Source: Xenophilus sp. Marseille-Q4582
Lineage (GTDB): Bacteria > Pseudomonadota > Gammaproteobacteria > Burkholderiales > Burkholderiaceae_C
Direction of reading: 5' to 3'
Length of the DNA: 64,000 bases
Assembly: GCF_916700565.1 (NCBI RefSeq)
Contig: NZ_CAKAKO010000004.1
Coordinates: 682,001 to 746,000 of the forward strand
Part shown: in pieces, positions 52,087 through 61,435 of the stretch
Layout of the letters: each line of letters opens with the position of its first letter
Numbering within the stretch: position 1 is the stretch's first letter
The notes under the pieces: generated by a model
Database searches by the model: none
The model's input: only the letters and a program-made list of their open reading frames with translations
What the model was told of the DNA's origin: nothing
Translations under genes and position numbers: made by a program

Positions 52087-52814
52087 CTCGTCTCCTTGGC
52101 GGCGCCGATGCCGTGGATCTCCTCAGCAGCGCGGATGATTCCCTCCACGGTCGAAAACCCGAACGCGGGGCGGTCCTTCTTGAGTCCGTCGCTTTCCTTC
52201 AAGAGAACTTTCAGGCCGATGGCCTCAATCTGCTCATCCGTCAGCGGCGCCTGCTGGGGCGCGGCCTCGTAGAGCGCCACGGCCCCATCGTCTGTCGCGG
52301 CGCAGTCCGTCCAGCCGAACGAATCCGCGCGGAAGTACCCAAAGGGCTCGGCTGTGGAGTGCTGGGGCGCGGCGAACAGCTTTGTGCCTGCTGGCAGCCT
52401 CGTAGTAATGCGCGAGGACATGCCGTCGGCGTTGTAGTCGTTCTCGACTTCGGCCACCGGCTCCTGTGCCTGCGTGGTGGCAGGCGCCATGGCGAGCACT
52501 GCATGCACGAAGTTGCGTATCTGATCGAATGCCCGGATGCCGCGACCACTGGATGTGATGCCGTGCTTGTCGCGCAGGGCGGCGATCTGCTCATCACTGA
52601 TCCCCGACCCCGCAGCGTTGCGTGAGGCGGCAATCCAGTCGTCGTCTTCCATGAGGCCCCACACGAAGTCCTCGATCAGGAGCCGCTCGGTCTCGTTCGG
52701 CCTGTAACAGCCTTCGCGGCCATCGTCATCCTCGCCGCGCAGTTCGTAGTCGGCCATGAACGCCTGGAAGGCGCGCATCAAAGGGCTGGGCTCAGGGTAG
52801 GCTTTGTCGGTCAT
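52083..52814 (-). CDS. Phage hypothetical protein
   Basis: A 243-residue protein with an acidic N-terminal domain (DYELRGEDDDGREGCYRPNETERLLIEDFVWGLME), a middle part with FRADSFGWTDCAA and a C-terminal PLTDEQIEAIGLKVL segment. LTDEQI-type segments occur often in modular early proteins of proteobacterial phages. No function is known. The start at 52814 overlaps the upstream stop by 4 bp. Confidence 0.65.
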   Translation of the reverse strand: MTDKAYPEPSPLMRAFQAFMADYELRGEDDDGREGCYRPNETERLLIEDFVWGLMEDDDWIAASRNAAGSGISDEQIAALRDKHGITSSGRGIRAFDQIRNFVHAVLAMAPATTQAQEPVAEVENDYNADGMSSRITTRLPAGTKLFAAPQHSTAEPFGYFRADSFGWTDCAATDDGAVALYEAAPQQAPLTDEQIEAIGLKVLLKESDGLKKDRPAFGFSTVEGIIRAAEEIHGIGAAKETR

Positions 52815-53731
52815 GGCTGGCTCTCGTTGTCTGCGCGGTAGCTGTTCGGCCACGGCGTGAATGGTTCGGCGGGCTTGGTCGCACAGGGCGCAGGAGCGGC
52901 TGGCGAGGCGGCGACATCGGCCCGCACGTACTCGATGCCGTGGCCTGTCGCGTTGTCTGCGCTCCACGTCACCTCTGCCAGCTTGTCCCACGGCAGCGTG
53001 CCATCCTGCACGCGCTCCAGCGCAAACCGGTCGCCGATGTCGAGGTAGATTCGGGCCGGGGCAGTGCTCATGTTCGCTTCCGGCGCTTTCTTTGACACGT
53101 CGCCCGGCTCATGTTCGATGGAGGGAGGGGCGGATGGGGTGGCCGCAGCTTCTTCGCACACCTGATCCAGGATGCGCAGGCTGTGCAGCAACTCTTCCTT
53201 GGTGGGCCTGTACGCTTGGTTGCCGCCCGATGCGTTCCAGGCTTCCTGGATCGTGATGGACTCTGCCGCCTCGGGCTGCTCGGTCTGGGCCAGTGCACGC
53301 TCGAAGTTCTGCCGCACGGTCTTCAGGGCCGCAGCGATGCCGTTGTGCTCGCCGAGTGCGTAGGTGCCAGCGGCGGGCGGGCGCAGCGGGTCGATCATCT
53401 GCCACGTCTGCTTCATCGCCGCCTCGAAGGCATCGCTCACGCCAGCTTGCGTGGCGCGGGCCTTGCGGTCGGCGTCAGCGTAGGCGCGCATCTGGTCAGC
53501 GGTGTAGAAGGCGTAGGGCACCATCTTCCACCCGGCAACTGCCTCGGATTGCTCGGCAGTTGCATGGGGCGCGGCGAGACGCTCCAGCCGCTCGATCTGC
53601 CGAGACAGGAGGCCTTCGGCGATTCGCTTGGCCTGTGCGCCGTCCTTGACCGCACCATTCACCATGTTGGCGTAGAGGTGGCGAAGCTCGGCAATGACGC
53701 TTGGCAGCGCCTCGGCGTGTTGGGGGTTCAT
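52811..53731 (-). CDS. Phage hypothetical protein
   Basis: A 306-residue modular protein. WKMVPYAFYTADQMRAYADADRKAR resembles the short modules swapped among phage early proteins, and a C-terminal block GDRFALERVQDGTLPWDKLAEVTWSADNATGHGIEYVRAD follows a predicted loop. The start at 53731 overlaps the upstream gene. No function can be assigned. Confidence 0.65.
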   Translation of the reverse strand: MNPQHAEALPSVIAELRHLYANMVNGAVKDGAQAKRIAEGLLSRQIERLERLAAPHATAEQSEAVAGWKMVPYAFYTADQMRAYADADRKARATQAGVSDAFEAAMKQTWQMIDPLRPPAAGTYALGEHNGIAAALKTVRQNFERALAQTEQPEAAESITIQEAWNASGGNQAYRPTKEELLHSLRILDQVCEEAAATPSAPPSIEHEPGDVSKKAPEANMSTAPARIYLDIGDRFALERVQDGTLPWDKLAEVTWSADNATGHGIEYVRADVAASPAAPAPCATKPAEPFTPWPNSYRADNESQP

Positions 53732-54150
53732 GCGGGTGCTCCTGCGGCTGGCGAGGGAGGGAGAGGCGACTTGCGCAGCATCCAGTGCGTCACGCGCTGC
53801 AGGGTGTCGCCGGCAAACCATTCGCCAGTGCGCAACCAGCCACCAACGGCGGGGCCTGCGGGCTGCTCATAGGCAGGCATGAACTCGTCTTCCGTGACGA
53901 ATGAGCCGTCCCAGGTCCAGACCTTCACGCCATCGTCTTCGGCGTCAGTAGGCAGGTCAGGCAGCCGCTCATCCACGCTGACCCACCCGCCCGTCTGCGT
54001 GAGGGCGTGCAGCAGTGCCGTGTACAGCGCGTTGCGCGCTTCCATCGTGTGCGCGTTGTACTCGGGTGCTCCGTGCTCGTGCCGGGCGTCGGCGTACGCT
54101 TCGATCAGCCGCATCAGCGCTTCATGTTCGGGGGCGGTCAGCATGGTCAT
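53728..54150 (-). CDS. DUF551-like phage protein
   Basis: A 140-residue protein whose second half (GGWVSVDERLPDLPTDAEDDGVKVWTWDGSF ... VTHWMLRKSPLPP) fits the DUF551 pattern found in many temperate phages. Two in-frame ATGs are close (54150, 54144). A hairpin with a T-run on the minus strand lies just before its start. Confidence 0.75.
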   Translation of the reverse strand: MTMLTAPEHEALMRLIEAYADARHEHGAPEYNAHTMEARNALYTALLHALTQTGGWVSVDERLPDLPTDAEDDGVKVWTWDGSFVTEDEFMPAYEQPAGPAVGGWLRTGEWFAGDTLQRVTHWMLRKSPLPPSPAAGAPA

Positions 54151-54162
54151 CTCCAGAAATGG

Positions 54163-54182
54163 AAAAGCCCGACTAGCGGGCT
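54163..54182 (-). terminator. Intra-operon hairpin, terminator-like
   Basis: The stem AGCCCG / CGGGCT (54166-54171, 54177-54182) is followed on the minus strand by TTTT. It lies between two leftward phage genes, 13 bp before the next start, and is one of several such hairpins in this operon. Confidence 0.65.
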
Positions 54183-54203
54183 GTTGTCGGGGGAGGGCGG
54201 GGG

Positions 54204-54470
54204 TCAGAACGGCGGGTCCTCGAAATCGGCGTCTTGGCGCCGGTTCTGCGGCTTGCTCTGTTGACGTTGCTGCGGCTGCCCGCCCTCGCGCTCCTTGGGC
54301 TCGTTGAGGTAGGCCCAGCCATCCCAGCCCACAGGCACGCCCTCCAGCTTGAGCATGGGGCCGTTGCGCGTCTCGATGATTGCGCCGATGGTCATGTAGC
54401 GGCTCTTCTCGTTGCCGTCACGGTCGGTGTATTTGCCGGTCACGGCGGTCACGTCGTACTTCTTGCTCAT
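54204..54470 (-). CDS. Phage protein with SSB-like C-terminal tip
   Basis: An 88-residue protein. The first 60 residues (YDVTAVTGKYTDRDGNEKSRYMTIGAIIETRNGPMLKLEGVPVGWDGWAYL) look like a small beta-barrel. The tail is Q/R-rich and ends DADFEDPPF, like the acidic DDDIPF tip by which SSB recruits repair proteins. It sits directly after the exonuclease gene (4-bp overlap), where phages often encode an SSB. It may be a divergent single-strand-binding protein; this is inference. Confidence 0.7.
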   Translation of the reverse strand: MSKKYDVTAVTGKYTDRDGNEKSRYMTIGAIIETRNGPMLKLEGVPVGWDGWAYLNEPKEREGGQPQQRQQSKPQNRRQDADFEDPPF

Positions 54471-55117
54471 GCTGGTTCCAGTTGGTTGTGTTCGTTCGCT
54501 GCCAGAGCCATGCTCAGCGCGAACTCGTACTCATCGACCTTCTTGGCGAAGGCGAGCATGTCGGACTCGAGCGCTTCGATGGCTTCTTCGTCGCGTTCGA
54601 TCCGGTGGATGACCATGTGCTTCAGGTCGGGGCACCACAGCACCAGATCGACCCACTTGCGGCCAAGCAACCAGAGATAGCCCAGGCACTGGTCCCGGTA
54701 TGCACTCAAGTCGTGCTCGGCGACGGCTGTGAACAGCGTGTCGCTGCTGACCATTGTTTTGATCTCCAGCACGCCGTCTTCGTCGATCAGGCCGTCAACC
54801 GATCCGCCGAAGAGACCGTCGGCCGTTGAGAAGAAGCCGACCTCTTCGACCATGTAGCCCGTTTTCGCTTCGTATCGCGCGCGCGCGACGGGCTCCTGTT
54901 CTGTCCCAACACGCATTGCGGCGCTCTGTGGCTTGCTTGGAGCGCTGCCGCCCAGCCGTTCACGTGCTAGGTCCCGGGCATAGTCGAGGCATGCTTTGCT
55001 CGGGTGGCCGCTCTTCAGCTTGTCGCGAGCGTCGCGGAACCGGCTTCCCGTGATGACACCGCGTCGCGCCTCATGCCATTCGTCAGAACCCTGCGGATGA
55101 TTGAAGAAGTTGACCAT
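54467..55117 (-). CDS. YqaJ/lambda-exonuclease-type phage recombinase
   Basis: A 216-residue PD-(D/E)XK nuclease. The motifs are GSDEWHEARRGVITGSRFRDA, GTEQEPVARARYEAKTG, the catalytic GGSVDGLIDEDGVLEIKT (D...ExK) and YRDQCLGYLWLLG (QxxxxY). It degrades dsDNA 5' to 3' to expose ssDNA for a RecT-type annealer. Two ATGs are adjacent; the second (55117) has better spacing from GGGGGA. Its start overlaps the HNH gene's stop. Its partner recT is broken. Confidence 0.88.
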   Translation of the reverse strand: MVNFFNHPQGSDEWHEARRGVITGSRFRDARDKLKSGHPSKACLDYARDLARERLGGSAPSKPQSAAMRVGTEQEPVARARYEAKTGYMVEEVGFFSTADGLFGGSVDGLIDEDGVLEIKTMVSSDTLFTAVAEHDLSAYRDQCLGYLWLLGRKWVDLVLWCPDLKHMVIHRIERDEEAIEALESDMLAFAKKVDEYEFALSMALAANEHNQLEPA

Positions 55118-55638
55118 CATTTCCCCCAGCCTCTGGTTTGCAGCTCCGAGATGTAAGGCACAGAGACGCCAAATTTCGCCGCAAGCTCCGCGGCCACACC
55201 TTTTCTTAACTGCTTTATTCCAGGCCCTCGGTACGACCTGATTTCTGAGACCGCTGCTGCTGTCAGCCTTGCGCCTCCGCGCTTCTCGCCTGTCGCCTGT
55301 CTTCGCTTCGCAACCTTGTCGTCGTTGTTTTGCTTGTGGGTGGCGACAAACAAGTGACTGGGGTTGCAACATGCTGGGTTGTCACAGCGATGGCAGACCG
55401 CCATCCCAGCGGGAACATCGATGCCGGAGAGAAGCAAGGCAACCCGATTGGAGGGCTGGTGTCTCCCGTCCAGCCAGAACGCGCCATAACCCTCTTCTTT
55501 GCGACGTACAGAGGCGGTCCCGGGCCAGCATTCGTCGGCGCCTCGTCTATCTACCCTGGACCAGAATCGGTCCGAGAGAGGAGGTGTCTTTGCGGCTTTG
55601 GCCGCGCGAGCGATACGTGCAGCTTCCGCCCGGTTCAT
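55117..55638 (-). CDS. Free-standing HNH endonuclease (homing-type)
   Basis: A 173-residue HNH nuclease with CHRCDNPACCNPSHLFVATHKQNNDD, the zinc-binding and catalytic His/Asn core of the HNH_3 family, and a C-terminal HTH-like region (VAAELAAKFGVSVPYISEL) for DNA binding. It lies between recT and the exonuclease gene with 4-bp and 3-bp overlaps, so it is fully integrated into the operon. Such nucleases are often selfish invaders of phage replication genes. Confidence 0.85.
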   Translation of the reverse strand: MNRAEAARIARAAKAAKTPPLSDRFWSRVDRRGADECWPGTASVRRKEEGYGAFWLDGRHQPSNRVALLLSGIDVPAGMAVCHRCDNPACCNPSHLFVATHKQNNDDKVAKRRQATGEKRGGARLTAAAVSEIRSYRGPGIKQLRKGVAAELAAKFGVSVPYISELQTRGWGK

Positions 55639-56018
55639 TGCGCCACCTCCACGGCATCTTCTTTCACCTCTACGTCGGTTGCCTCATCCTTAGCCCGCTG
55701 CGCTTGCAGGCGAGCCTTGTGCGCCTTGCATGCGGCCTTCAGCGCGTCGTGAGCGGGCAGGTTGTTCGCCAGCTTGCCGTTGTGCTCGGCCCAGTAGGCG
55801 TTCAGTTCCTCGACCGTCTTGGTGTTGCGCGCGCCGTCAATGATGGGCTGAGGGTCAATCGTGGCCGGCTTGGCAACCACTGCCAGCCCTTCGCCGCCTT
55901 CGGTGTTCAGGTGGTGGATCGCCTCATCCAGACGATCTGACTTCGGCCAGTACTTGTAGGCGCGCTGAACCGCCCCGGTTTTCGCGGAGGCTCCCTCGTT
56001 TGAGAAGATGGAGCCATC

Positions 56019-57244
<1,226 letters not shown>

Positions 57245-57885
57245 CTCAAGCCAACCAGCCTCCGCGAAAACCGGGGCGGTTCACGCTTCACGACCGTCTT
57301 CTTCGCCATCTCGCCGTAGTCGGTGTCCCAGGGTGACGACTTGCCGGCCTTCACCGACTCGGAGCGGTTCTTGATGGCGTCGATGTCTTCGCGGCTCATG
57401 CACTCGGTCAGGTAGTCGCCGCTGTGCGTCTTCACGACCACGTAGGCGCCGACGATGTCGCCCCGGTCCTTGGAGAACGGGTTGAATGAGTGGGTGGGTG
57501 GCTTGTCGAAACCGTTCAGGGTGAACGCATCGCTGGAGTAGACCAGGTCCGCCTGCGCCCACATGATCGAGCCCGACTGGATGGCCAGGTCGATCAGGCC
57601 CATGTAGCTGATGTCAAGGCAAATCTTGCCCTTGCGCGGCACCAGGTAGGCCTGCTTTTTGGCAGGGTTCAGGCTGATGCCGATGGCGGCAATGTTGGTC
57701 ACTGCGTTGACCACGGACTGCCGGTCGTTCGCGGCCAGCTTTGCCACGTAGTCATTCGCGGTGAGGATCTGGATGGCGAACCCGGCCTCGCGCTCGAAGT
57801 TCATCGAGCGGTCGGCCAGCACGTTCTGGAAGCTGTCCTCGGCTCCGTAGACGTAGTTGGAGATCGTCTGGATGGCGTTCATGCA

Positions 57886-58104
57886 TCACCTCGCAAACGG
57901 GTTGAAAACGATGTGGCCCAGCACAAGCCCGATGGCCAAGCTGATGCCGAAAGCCACCATGACGATGACGGCGAAGGTGACCCAGGACACGGGCTCGTAC
58001 GCCGCCTGCAACATCGCTGTGTGCCGCTCGTGCCGCGCGTTGTGGTCCTGCTGGCTGCCGATCTCAAGCTCGGCCAGGGCGGTTGGGGAGAGATCGCGTC
58101 TCAC
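57886..58104 (-). CDS. Small single-span membrane protein
   Basis: A 72-residue phage protein with one strong transmembrane helix (VTFAVIVMVAFGISLAIGLVLG, residues 44-65) and a polar N-terminus with HNARHERHTAM. Possible roles include host takeover or superinfection control. It begins 3 bp before recT ends its leader, in the same operon. No family is recognised. Confidence 0.65.
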   Translation of the reverse strand: MRRDLSPTALAELEIGSQQDHNARHERHTAMLQAAYEPVSWVTFAVIVMVAFGISLAIGLVLGHIVFNPFAR

Positions 58105-58265
58105 ATCGTCCTCGCTTGCTTGGCCTGCTGTTCACGGATGCGCTCAAAGGTGGCGCGGATGTTGGTAGCCGCTGCGGGCACGTACTGGAAGCGCGGATCC
58201 ATCAGTCCGCCGATGGGCTTCGGCTCGGGCTTGGTCACTGCGCGCAGGCGTCGGGCGGGCTTCAT
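58101..58265 (-). CDS. Small basic phage protein
   Basis: A 54-residue protein starting at MKPARRLRAV, rich in arginine and with a helical C-terminus (ATFERIREQQAKQA). It overlaps both neighbours by 4 bp, which favours it being real. Function is unknown. Confidence 0.6.
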   Translation of the reverse strand: MKPARRLRAVTKPEPKPIGGLMDPRFQYVPAAATNIRATFERIREQQAKQARTM

Positions 58266-58339
58266 GCAAACCTCCAGATGACGAACAGGGCAAGAGGGGC
58301 GCATGCGAACAGCGCCCAGTCGTGGGCTTGGTAGTTCAC
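58262..58339 (-). CDS. 25-residue membrane peptide
   Basis: A very short gene starting at GTG and reading MNYQAHDWALFACAPLALFV then IWRFA. Its start overlaps the stop of the upstream gene (GTGA) and its stop overlaps the next ATG (ATGA), the spacing pattern of every other gene here. The central part is a single hydrophobic helix. It may be a leader or a regulatory membrane peptide. Confidence 0.6.
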   Translation of the reverse strand: MNYQAHDWALFACAPLALFVIWRFA

Positions 58340-58611
58340 GGTTGCGCCTCCCCGGTGGCTTTGGCGATCAGGTTCTCCAGATCGATCACGTCTTCGTGAT
58401 CCAGCAAAACCTGTCCACGGTGTTTGCGCTTGATCTGGCGGATAGCGAAGGCCAGCAGCTCAGGCGCGGCGGCGATCAGGCGGGCGTCATCAATCACCGA
58501 AGGAATGCGCTTGTCATCGTGAAAGATGGTCTCGTTATTGGCAGCGACAACGCTGATGGACGTCGCCGATTCTTGGACGCGCCACGGCGCTGGAGAGTGC
58601 TTCTCGGTCAT
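58336..58611 (-). CDS. Phage hypothetical protein
   Basis: A 91-residue protein beginning MTEKHSPAPWRVQE and containing DDARLIAAAPELLAFA, a pattern very common in short proteins of temperate phages of proteobacteria (no known function). It overlaps its neighbours by 1 and 4 bp. Confidence 0.7.
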   Translation of the reverse strand: MTEKHSPAPWRVQESATSISVVAANNETIFHDDKRIPSVIDDARLIAAAPELLAFAIRQIKRKHRGQVLLDHEDVIDLENLIAKATGEAQP

Positions 58612-59078
58612 CAGCAAGCCTCCGAAGGGATGCGGTTGTCCGTGCGGGCGCGCGCAGCCTCGATGCGGTGGTGCCGCTCGGCCGCTTCCTCGATCTGCTT
58701 CTTGATGGGGAAGACCAGCTCGGTCACGTCGAACGGGCCCAGGTAGGCGCGCTCGAGGTACATGCCGCCCACGTCGTCCACCTCCATGAAGCACAGCAGG
58801 TCCGCCGGCGCCTCCGCGTCGTAGCGGTACTCGTACAGGCCGCGGCGCTCGGGCTCGTCCTTGCGCCACTGCGAAGCCGCGAAGTGCAGCGCGTCGGCCA
58901 CGTACTCGCGGTACGACAGGTCGGCGCTGAACGCGTCATCCGTCGCGCCCACTGCGAGGCACATCTTCTGGTCGATCAGCGCGCGGCGCTTGTTCTGCAG
59001 CGGGGCCTGTGCACTGCGCAGCGCCGCCAGCTGCTCGCCCATCGCGTCGAACGCGGGCAGAGGGAGGGCGGCGGTCAT
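58611..59078 (-). CDS. Phage hypothetical protein
   Basis: A 155-residue protein, mostly helical at the N-terminus (FDAMGEQLAALRSAQAPLQNKRRALIDQK) with a central acidic beta segment (ADLLCFMEVDDVGGMYLERAYL) and a C-terminal ELVFPIKKQIEEAAERHHRIEAAR helix. No family is recognised. It is coupled to its neighbours. Confidence 0.6.
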   Translation of the reverse strand: MTAALPLPAFDAMGEQLAALRSAQAPLQNKRRALIDQKMCLAVGATDDAFSADLSYREYVADALHFAASQWRKDEPERRGLYEYRYDAEAPADLLCFMEVDDVGGMYLERAYLGPFDVTELVFPIKKQIEEAAERHHRIEAARARTDNRIPSEAC

Positions 59079-59524
59079 GCGGCACTCCCGAGAGCCTTCG
59101 CGATGGCGGCGCGACGTTTGTAATGGCTGTCACCGCGTGCAACACGATTGGAGTGATTGCTCGACTTGATTGCATTGCTGTGCGACGCACCGCGTGAAGT
59201 TCTTCCATGCCGTTCGCGGTCATCGGCGTTTTCTTTCCGCGTGCCCCATGCCAAGTTGTCGGCGTGGGGGTTCAACTTGTTTCCATCAAGATGGCGGACC
59301 TCATGCTCTTCGCTGGGCCTTGGTGGGAGGTGATGAATCGCCACCAGTTTGTGAACCGCATAGCGCGTCCTCTTTCCGCCTATGGTCAGTCGAACGGATG
59401 GATAGCCGTCATCGTTCAAGTCTTGGCTCAGTTCTCTTCGCCCCAACCCTCTCCAGTTGGACGATACCGAGAATACGCGGCCATCGCGCTCCACTTCGTA
59501 GCCCGGCGTGTGCTTTGCTTCCAT
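59075..59524 (-). CDS. HNH endonuclease (NUMOD4-type, homing-like)
   Basis: A 149-residue nuclease starting at MEAKHTPGYE. An N-terminal NUMOD4-like part (YEVERDGRVFSVSSNWRG) is followed by the HNH core VHKLVAIHHLPPRPSEEHEVRHLDGNKLNPHADNLAWGT. Residues 115-145 are a basic, serine-rich tail. It is the second homing-type nuclease in this region. A terminator-like hairpin lies just before its start. Confidence 0.82.
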   Translation of the reverse strand: MEAKHTPGYEVERDGRVFSVSSNWRGLGRRELSQDLNDDGYPSVRLTIGGKRTRYAVHKLVAIHHLPPRPSEEHEVRHLDGNKLNPHADNLAWGTRKENADDRERHGRTSRGASHSNAIKSSNHSNRVARGDSHYKRRAAIAKALGSAA

Positions 59525-59811
59525 GCTCTGCTCCAGAAAAGACGAAGCCCGCGACGGCGGGCTAGTTGATTGATCGGCCACTTCCCCCAAATCGCGCTAT
59601 CTCTTGCTGCCAGCGCGCGCGTAAGCACCACACCCCTTGTGCTCGGGAAGGGCGTGGGCTCATTCAGGGGCTTGTTGCCGCGCGGGTCCGGGGTCGCGGC
59701 TGGAGGAGTTGCTGGCTCCCGTGAAGATGAATGCCTAATCGCTGCGGCTGGTGCGCTCCCCCGGAAAAGCCAGAGGCCAGCTATCCGCTTTCGGCAATTC
59801 GGTGAGGTCAT
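59428..59811 (-). CDS. Uncertain proline-rich frame
   Basis: A 127-residue frame starting at MTSPNCRKR, coupled to the preceding small gene by ATGA. It overlaps the HNH gene start by 97 bp in another frame and the composition is low-complexity. It may be a short real gene truncated by the HNH insertion, or not coding. Otherwise 59525-59807 shows only a terminator-like hairpin. Confidence 0.25.
   Translation of the reverse strand: MTSPNCRKRIAGLWLFRGSAPAAAIRHSSSREPATPPAATPDPRGNKPLNEPTPFPSTRGVVLTRALAARDSAIWGKWPINQLARRRGLRLFWSRAWKQSTRRATKWSAMAAYSRYRPTGEGWGEEN
59535..59563 (-). terminator. Intra-operon hairpin, terminator-like
   Basis: The stem AGCCCGC / GCGGGCT (59546-59552, 59557-59563) with loop GACG is followed on the minus strand by a TTTTC run. 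It precedes the HNH gene start by 20 bp. Confidence 0.65.
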
Positions 59812-59936
59812 GCGTAGATGACCCAGATCGCGCACAGAAGCGCGAGGCAGACGGTGATACATGCGCCGTAGATTGGGCGCAGGTGCGGCGCGATGAAGAT
59901 CAGCGCCGCAAGCAAAAGGAACTCGCCCGTTTTCAT
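59808..59936 (-). CDS. Small membrane peptide
   Basis: A 42-residue peptide starting at MKTGEFLLLAALIF with two hydrophobic stretches (FLLLAALIFIAPHL and ACITVCLALLCAIWVIY). It resembles a small holin-like or membrane regulator peptide. The stop overlaps the next frame's ATG. Function is unknown. Confidence 0.6.
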   Translation of the reverse strand: MKTGEFLLLAALIFIAPHLRPIYGACITVCLALLCAIWVIYA

Positions 59937-59959
59937 GCTTGCTTTGCAGGGCGGTGGGG

Positions 59960-60220
59960 TTAGGCGATCAGCCTCTGTTGACCGCGCCGTTCCAGTTCTT
60001 CGGGGCTTGGTTCGGTCTTGCCGGCGCGCACGGGCCGCATAGACTGAGGCCGGAAGTAGGTGCGCATCGCCTTGAGCCAAGCTTTGTAGGCCCAGCCACG
60101 TCGCTCGCAGAACGGGTAGTTCTTGCGGCAGTGCTTTTCCAGTTCGGCCTTGCTCATATCGGGATGAGCCTTGACCTGCTCAGCTATCCATGCGGCGCTG
60201 TCGTCTGTCCAGCTCATCAC
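59960..60220 (-). CDS. Phage hypothetical protein
   Basis: An 86-residue protein (SWTDDSAAWIAEQVKAHPDMSKAELEKHCRKNYPF, then a basic RGWAYKAWLKAMRTYFRPQS segment). The tail is rich in charged residues. It may bind nucleic acid. A GAGAG-like ribosome site lies upstream. Confidence 0.65.
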   Translation of the reverse strand: MMSWTDDSAAWIAEQVKAHPDMSKAELEKHCRKNYPFCERRGWAYKAWLKAMRTYFRPQSMRPVRAGKTEPSPEELERRGQQRLIA

Positions 60221-60265
60221 TCTCTCCTATAAACAGAGGGACCGAGATTGGTCCTGGTTGGGGCG

Positions 60266-60532
60266 TCAGACTTCCTGACTCCATGTCTCGCGGCTCAGCA
60301 CCTTCTCGACGGTGCGAACGTGGACGTTGAACTGCTTAGCCAGGGCCTCGTTACTCAACTTTTCCCGGATGTGCTGGCGCAGCGATTCGCGCTGGCGGGC
60401 GGCCGACCGGATCGCTGCGATGTCCAACGGGATCAGCTTCGACTGCGGCAGCTCCAGGCCGCGCGCGACAAACTCGGTGCGGCGCTGCTGCCACTCGTCG
60501 CGGTGCAGGCCGTGCTTTGATCCGCGGCCCAT
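60266..60532 (-). CDS. HTH phage protein
   Basis: An 88-residue protein starting MGRGSKHGLHRDEW. The C-terminus (LRQHIREKLSNEALAKQFNVHVRTVEKVL) is a good helix-turn-helix, so it is likely a DNA-binding regulator or terminase-like adaptor. It begins 1 bp after the stop of the zinc-binding gene. Confidence 0.7.
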   Translation of the reverse strand: MGRGSKHGLHRDEWQQRRTEFVARGLELPQSKLIPLDIAAIRSAARQRESLRQHIREKLSNEALAKQFNVHVRTVEKVLSRETWSQEV

Positions 60533-60533
60533 G

Positions 60534-60959
60534 TCAGTGATTGACGCAGGCGGCGACGGCGTCGGGCCAGGGCGTGCCGGACTCAACCAGCCGCGCCACT
60601 TCCTGCCTGCCCAGCGCGCTCATGGTGGGGTGCGTGTGCAGGCAGCAGTCGGCAGCGTCCTCGTAGCTTTCCGCGCCTTCACAGCACACCGGACACTGGC
60701 GAGGCTGTCCGGCTGCAGCGCCAGGGCAGCACTTTTCAGCATCGTCTTCTCGACGGTGAGTGGTCTTGCAGACCGGGCATTTGTAGCGGTGGTACACCTC
60801 GGGAGGGCAGCACTCAAGGGCAGAGTCCTCGTCCTCATGTTCCGAGTCGCACATGCTGCACACGTAGATCTCGGTAATTTCCTGTGTCGCAGGGATCATG
60901 TTCGGCCCGAGCGCATTTGTCGCGATGATCCGCGTGAAGAAGTCATGCGTCTGCATCAT
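60534..60959 (-). CDS. Cysteine-rich zinc-ribbon phage protein
   Basis: A 141-residue protein with three cysteine clusters: VCSMCDSEHEDEDSALECC, KCPVCKTTHRREDDAEKCC and QCPVCCEGAESYEDAADCC. They look like repeated CxxC...CC zinc ribbons, suggesting tandem duplication. Two ATGs start it (60959, 60956) after an AAGGAG site. Function is unknown. Confidence 0.75.
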   Translation of the reverse strand: MMQTHDFFTRIIATNALGPNMIPATQEITEIYVCSMCDSEHEDEDSALECCPPEVYHRYKCPVCKTTHRREDDAEKCCPGAAAGQPRQCPVCCEGAESYEDAADCCLHTHPTMSALGRQEVARLVESGTPWPDAVAACVNH

Positions 60960-60970
60960 TGCTCCTTGTG

Positions 60971-60999
60971 AAAACAGAAACGCCCTCGGTGTGAGGGCG
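60971..60999. terminator. Bidirectional terminator-like hairpin
   Basis: The stem CGCCCTC / GAGGGCG (60981-60987, 60993-60999) has T-rich tracts on both strands. It lies between two leftward genes and is one of the recurrent hairpins of this operon. Confidence 0.6.
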
Positions 61000-61036
61000 C
61001 TTTTGATTTGCCACTCTTGCGAATGGCTCGCAGGGA

Positions 61037-61357
61037 TCAGATCAGCGCCCACTCCCGGCGGCGCTTGGCCAGCTTCGGTCCCTGGGTTGCAACGTCCACC
61101 GTGTCCCATGCGTCTTCGGCGAGTGTTTGCACATAGCCGTTCAGGGCCTCGCCCCACGAAGGCACGCGCTCGGCATTGCTGGCCGCCGTAGTGACGGCCG
61201 TCAGCACATTCCCCCACATCGCGTTGAGCTTGTGGATCGCCTCTTCCAACGTGAATCCACGATTGACGAAGATGCTCAGTCCGATCACGTAATCCTCGAC
61301 CTCCGAGGGCTTGCGGCCCATCAGCTCGGCCAGGGCGGCGATCTTTTCTGCGTCCAT
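61037..61357 (-). CDS. Phage hypothetical protein
   Basis: A 106-residue protein starting MDAEKIAALAELMG, with RKPSEVEDYVIGLSIFVNRGFTLEEAIHKLNAMWGN and a helical C-terminus. It is the first gene of the leftward early block after a long leader. A start 78 bp upstream (61435) is open in frame but has weaker codon bias. Function is unknown. Confidence 0.65.
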   Translation of the reverse strand: MDAEKIAALAELMGRKPSEVEDYVIGLSIFVNRGFTLEEAIHKLNAMWGNVLTAVTTAASNAERVPSWGEALNGYVQTLAEDAWDTVDVATQGPKLAKRRREWALI

Positions 61358-61435
61358 GCTGTTCTCATGTAAACCTGAGAGCACTCCGCGAATGCGCTCA
61401 GATTTCGCCCCTGTTGCCAAGGGCTGTGCGGACAT

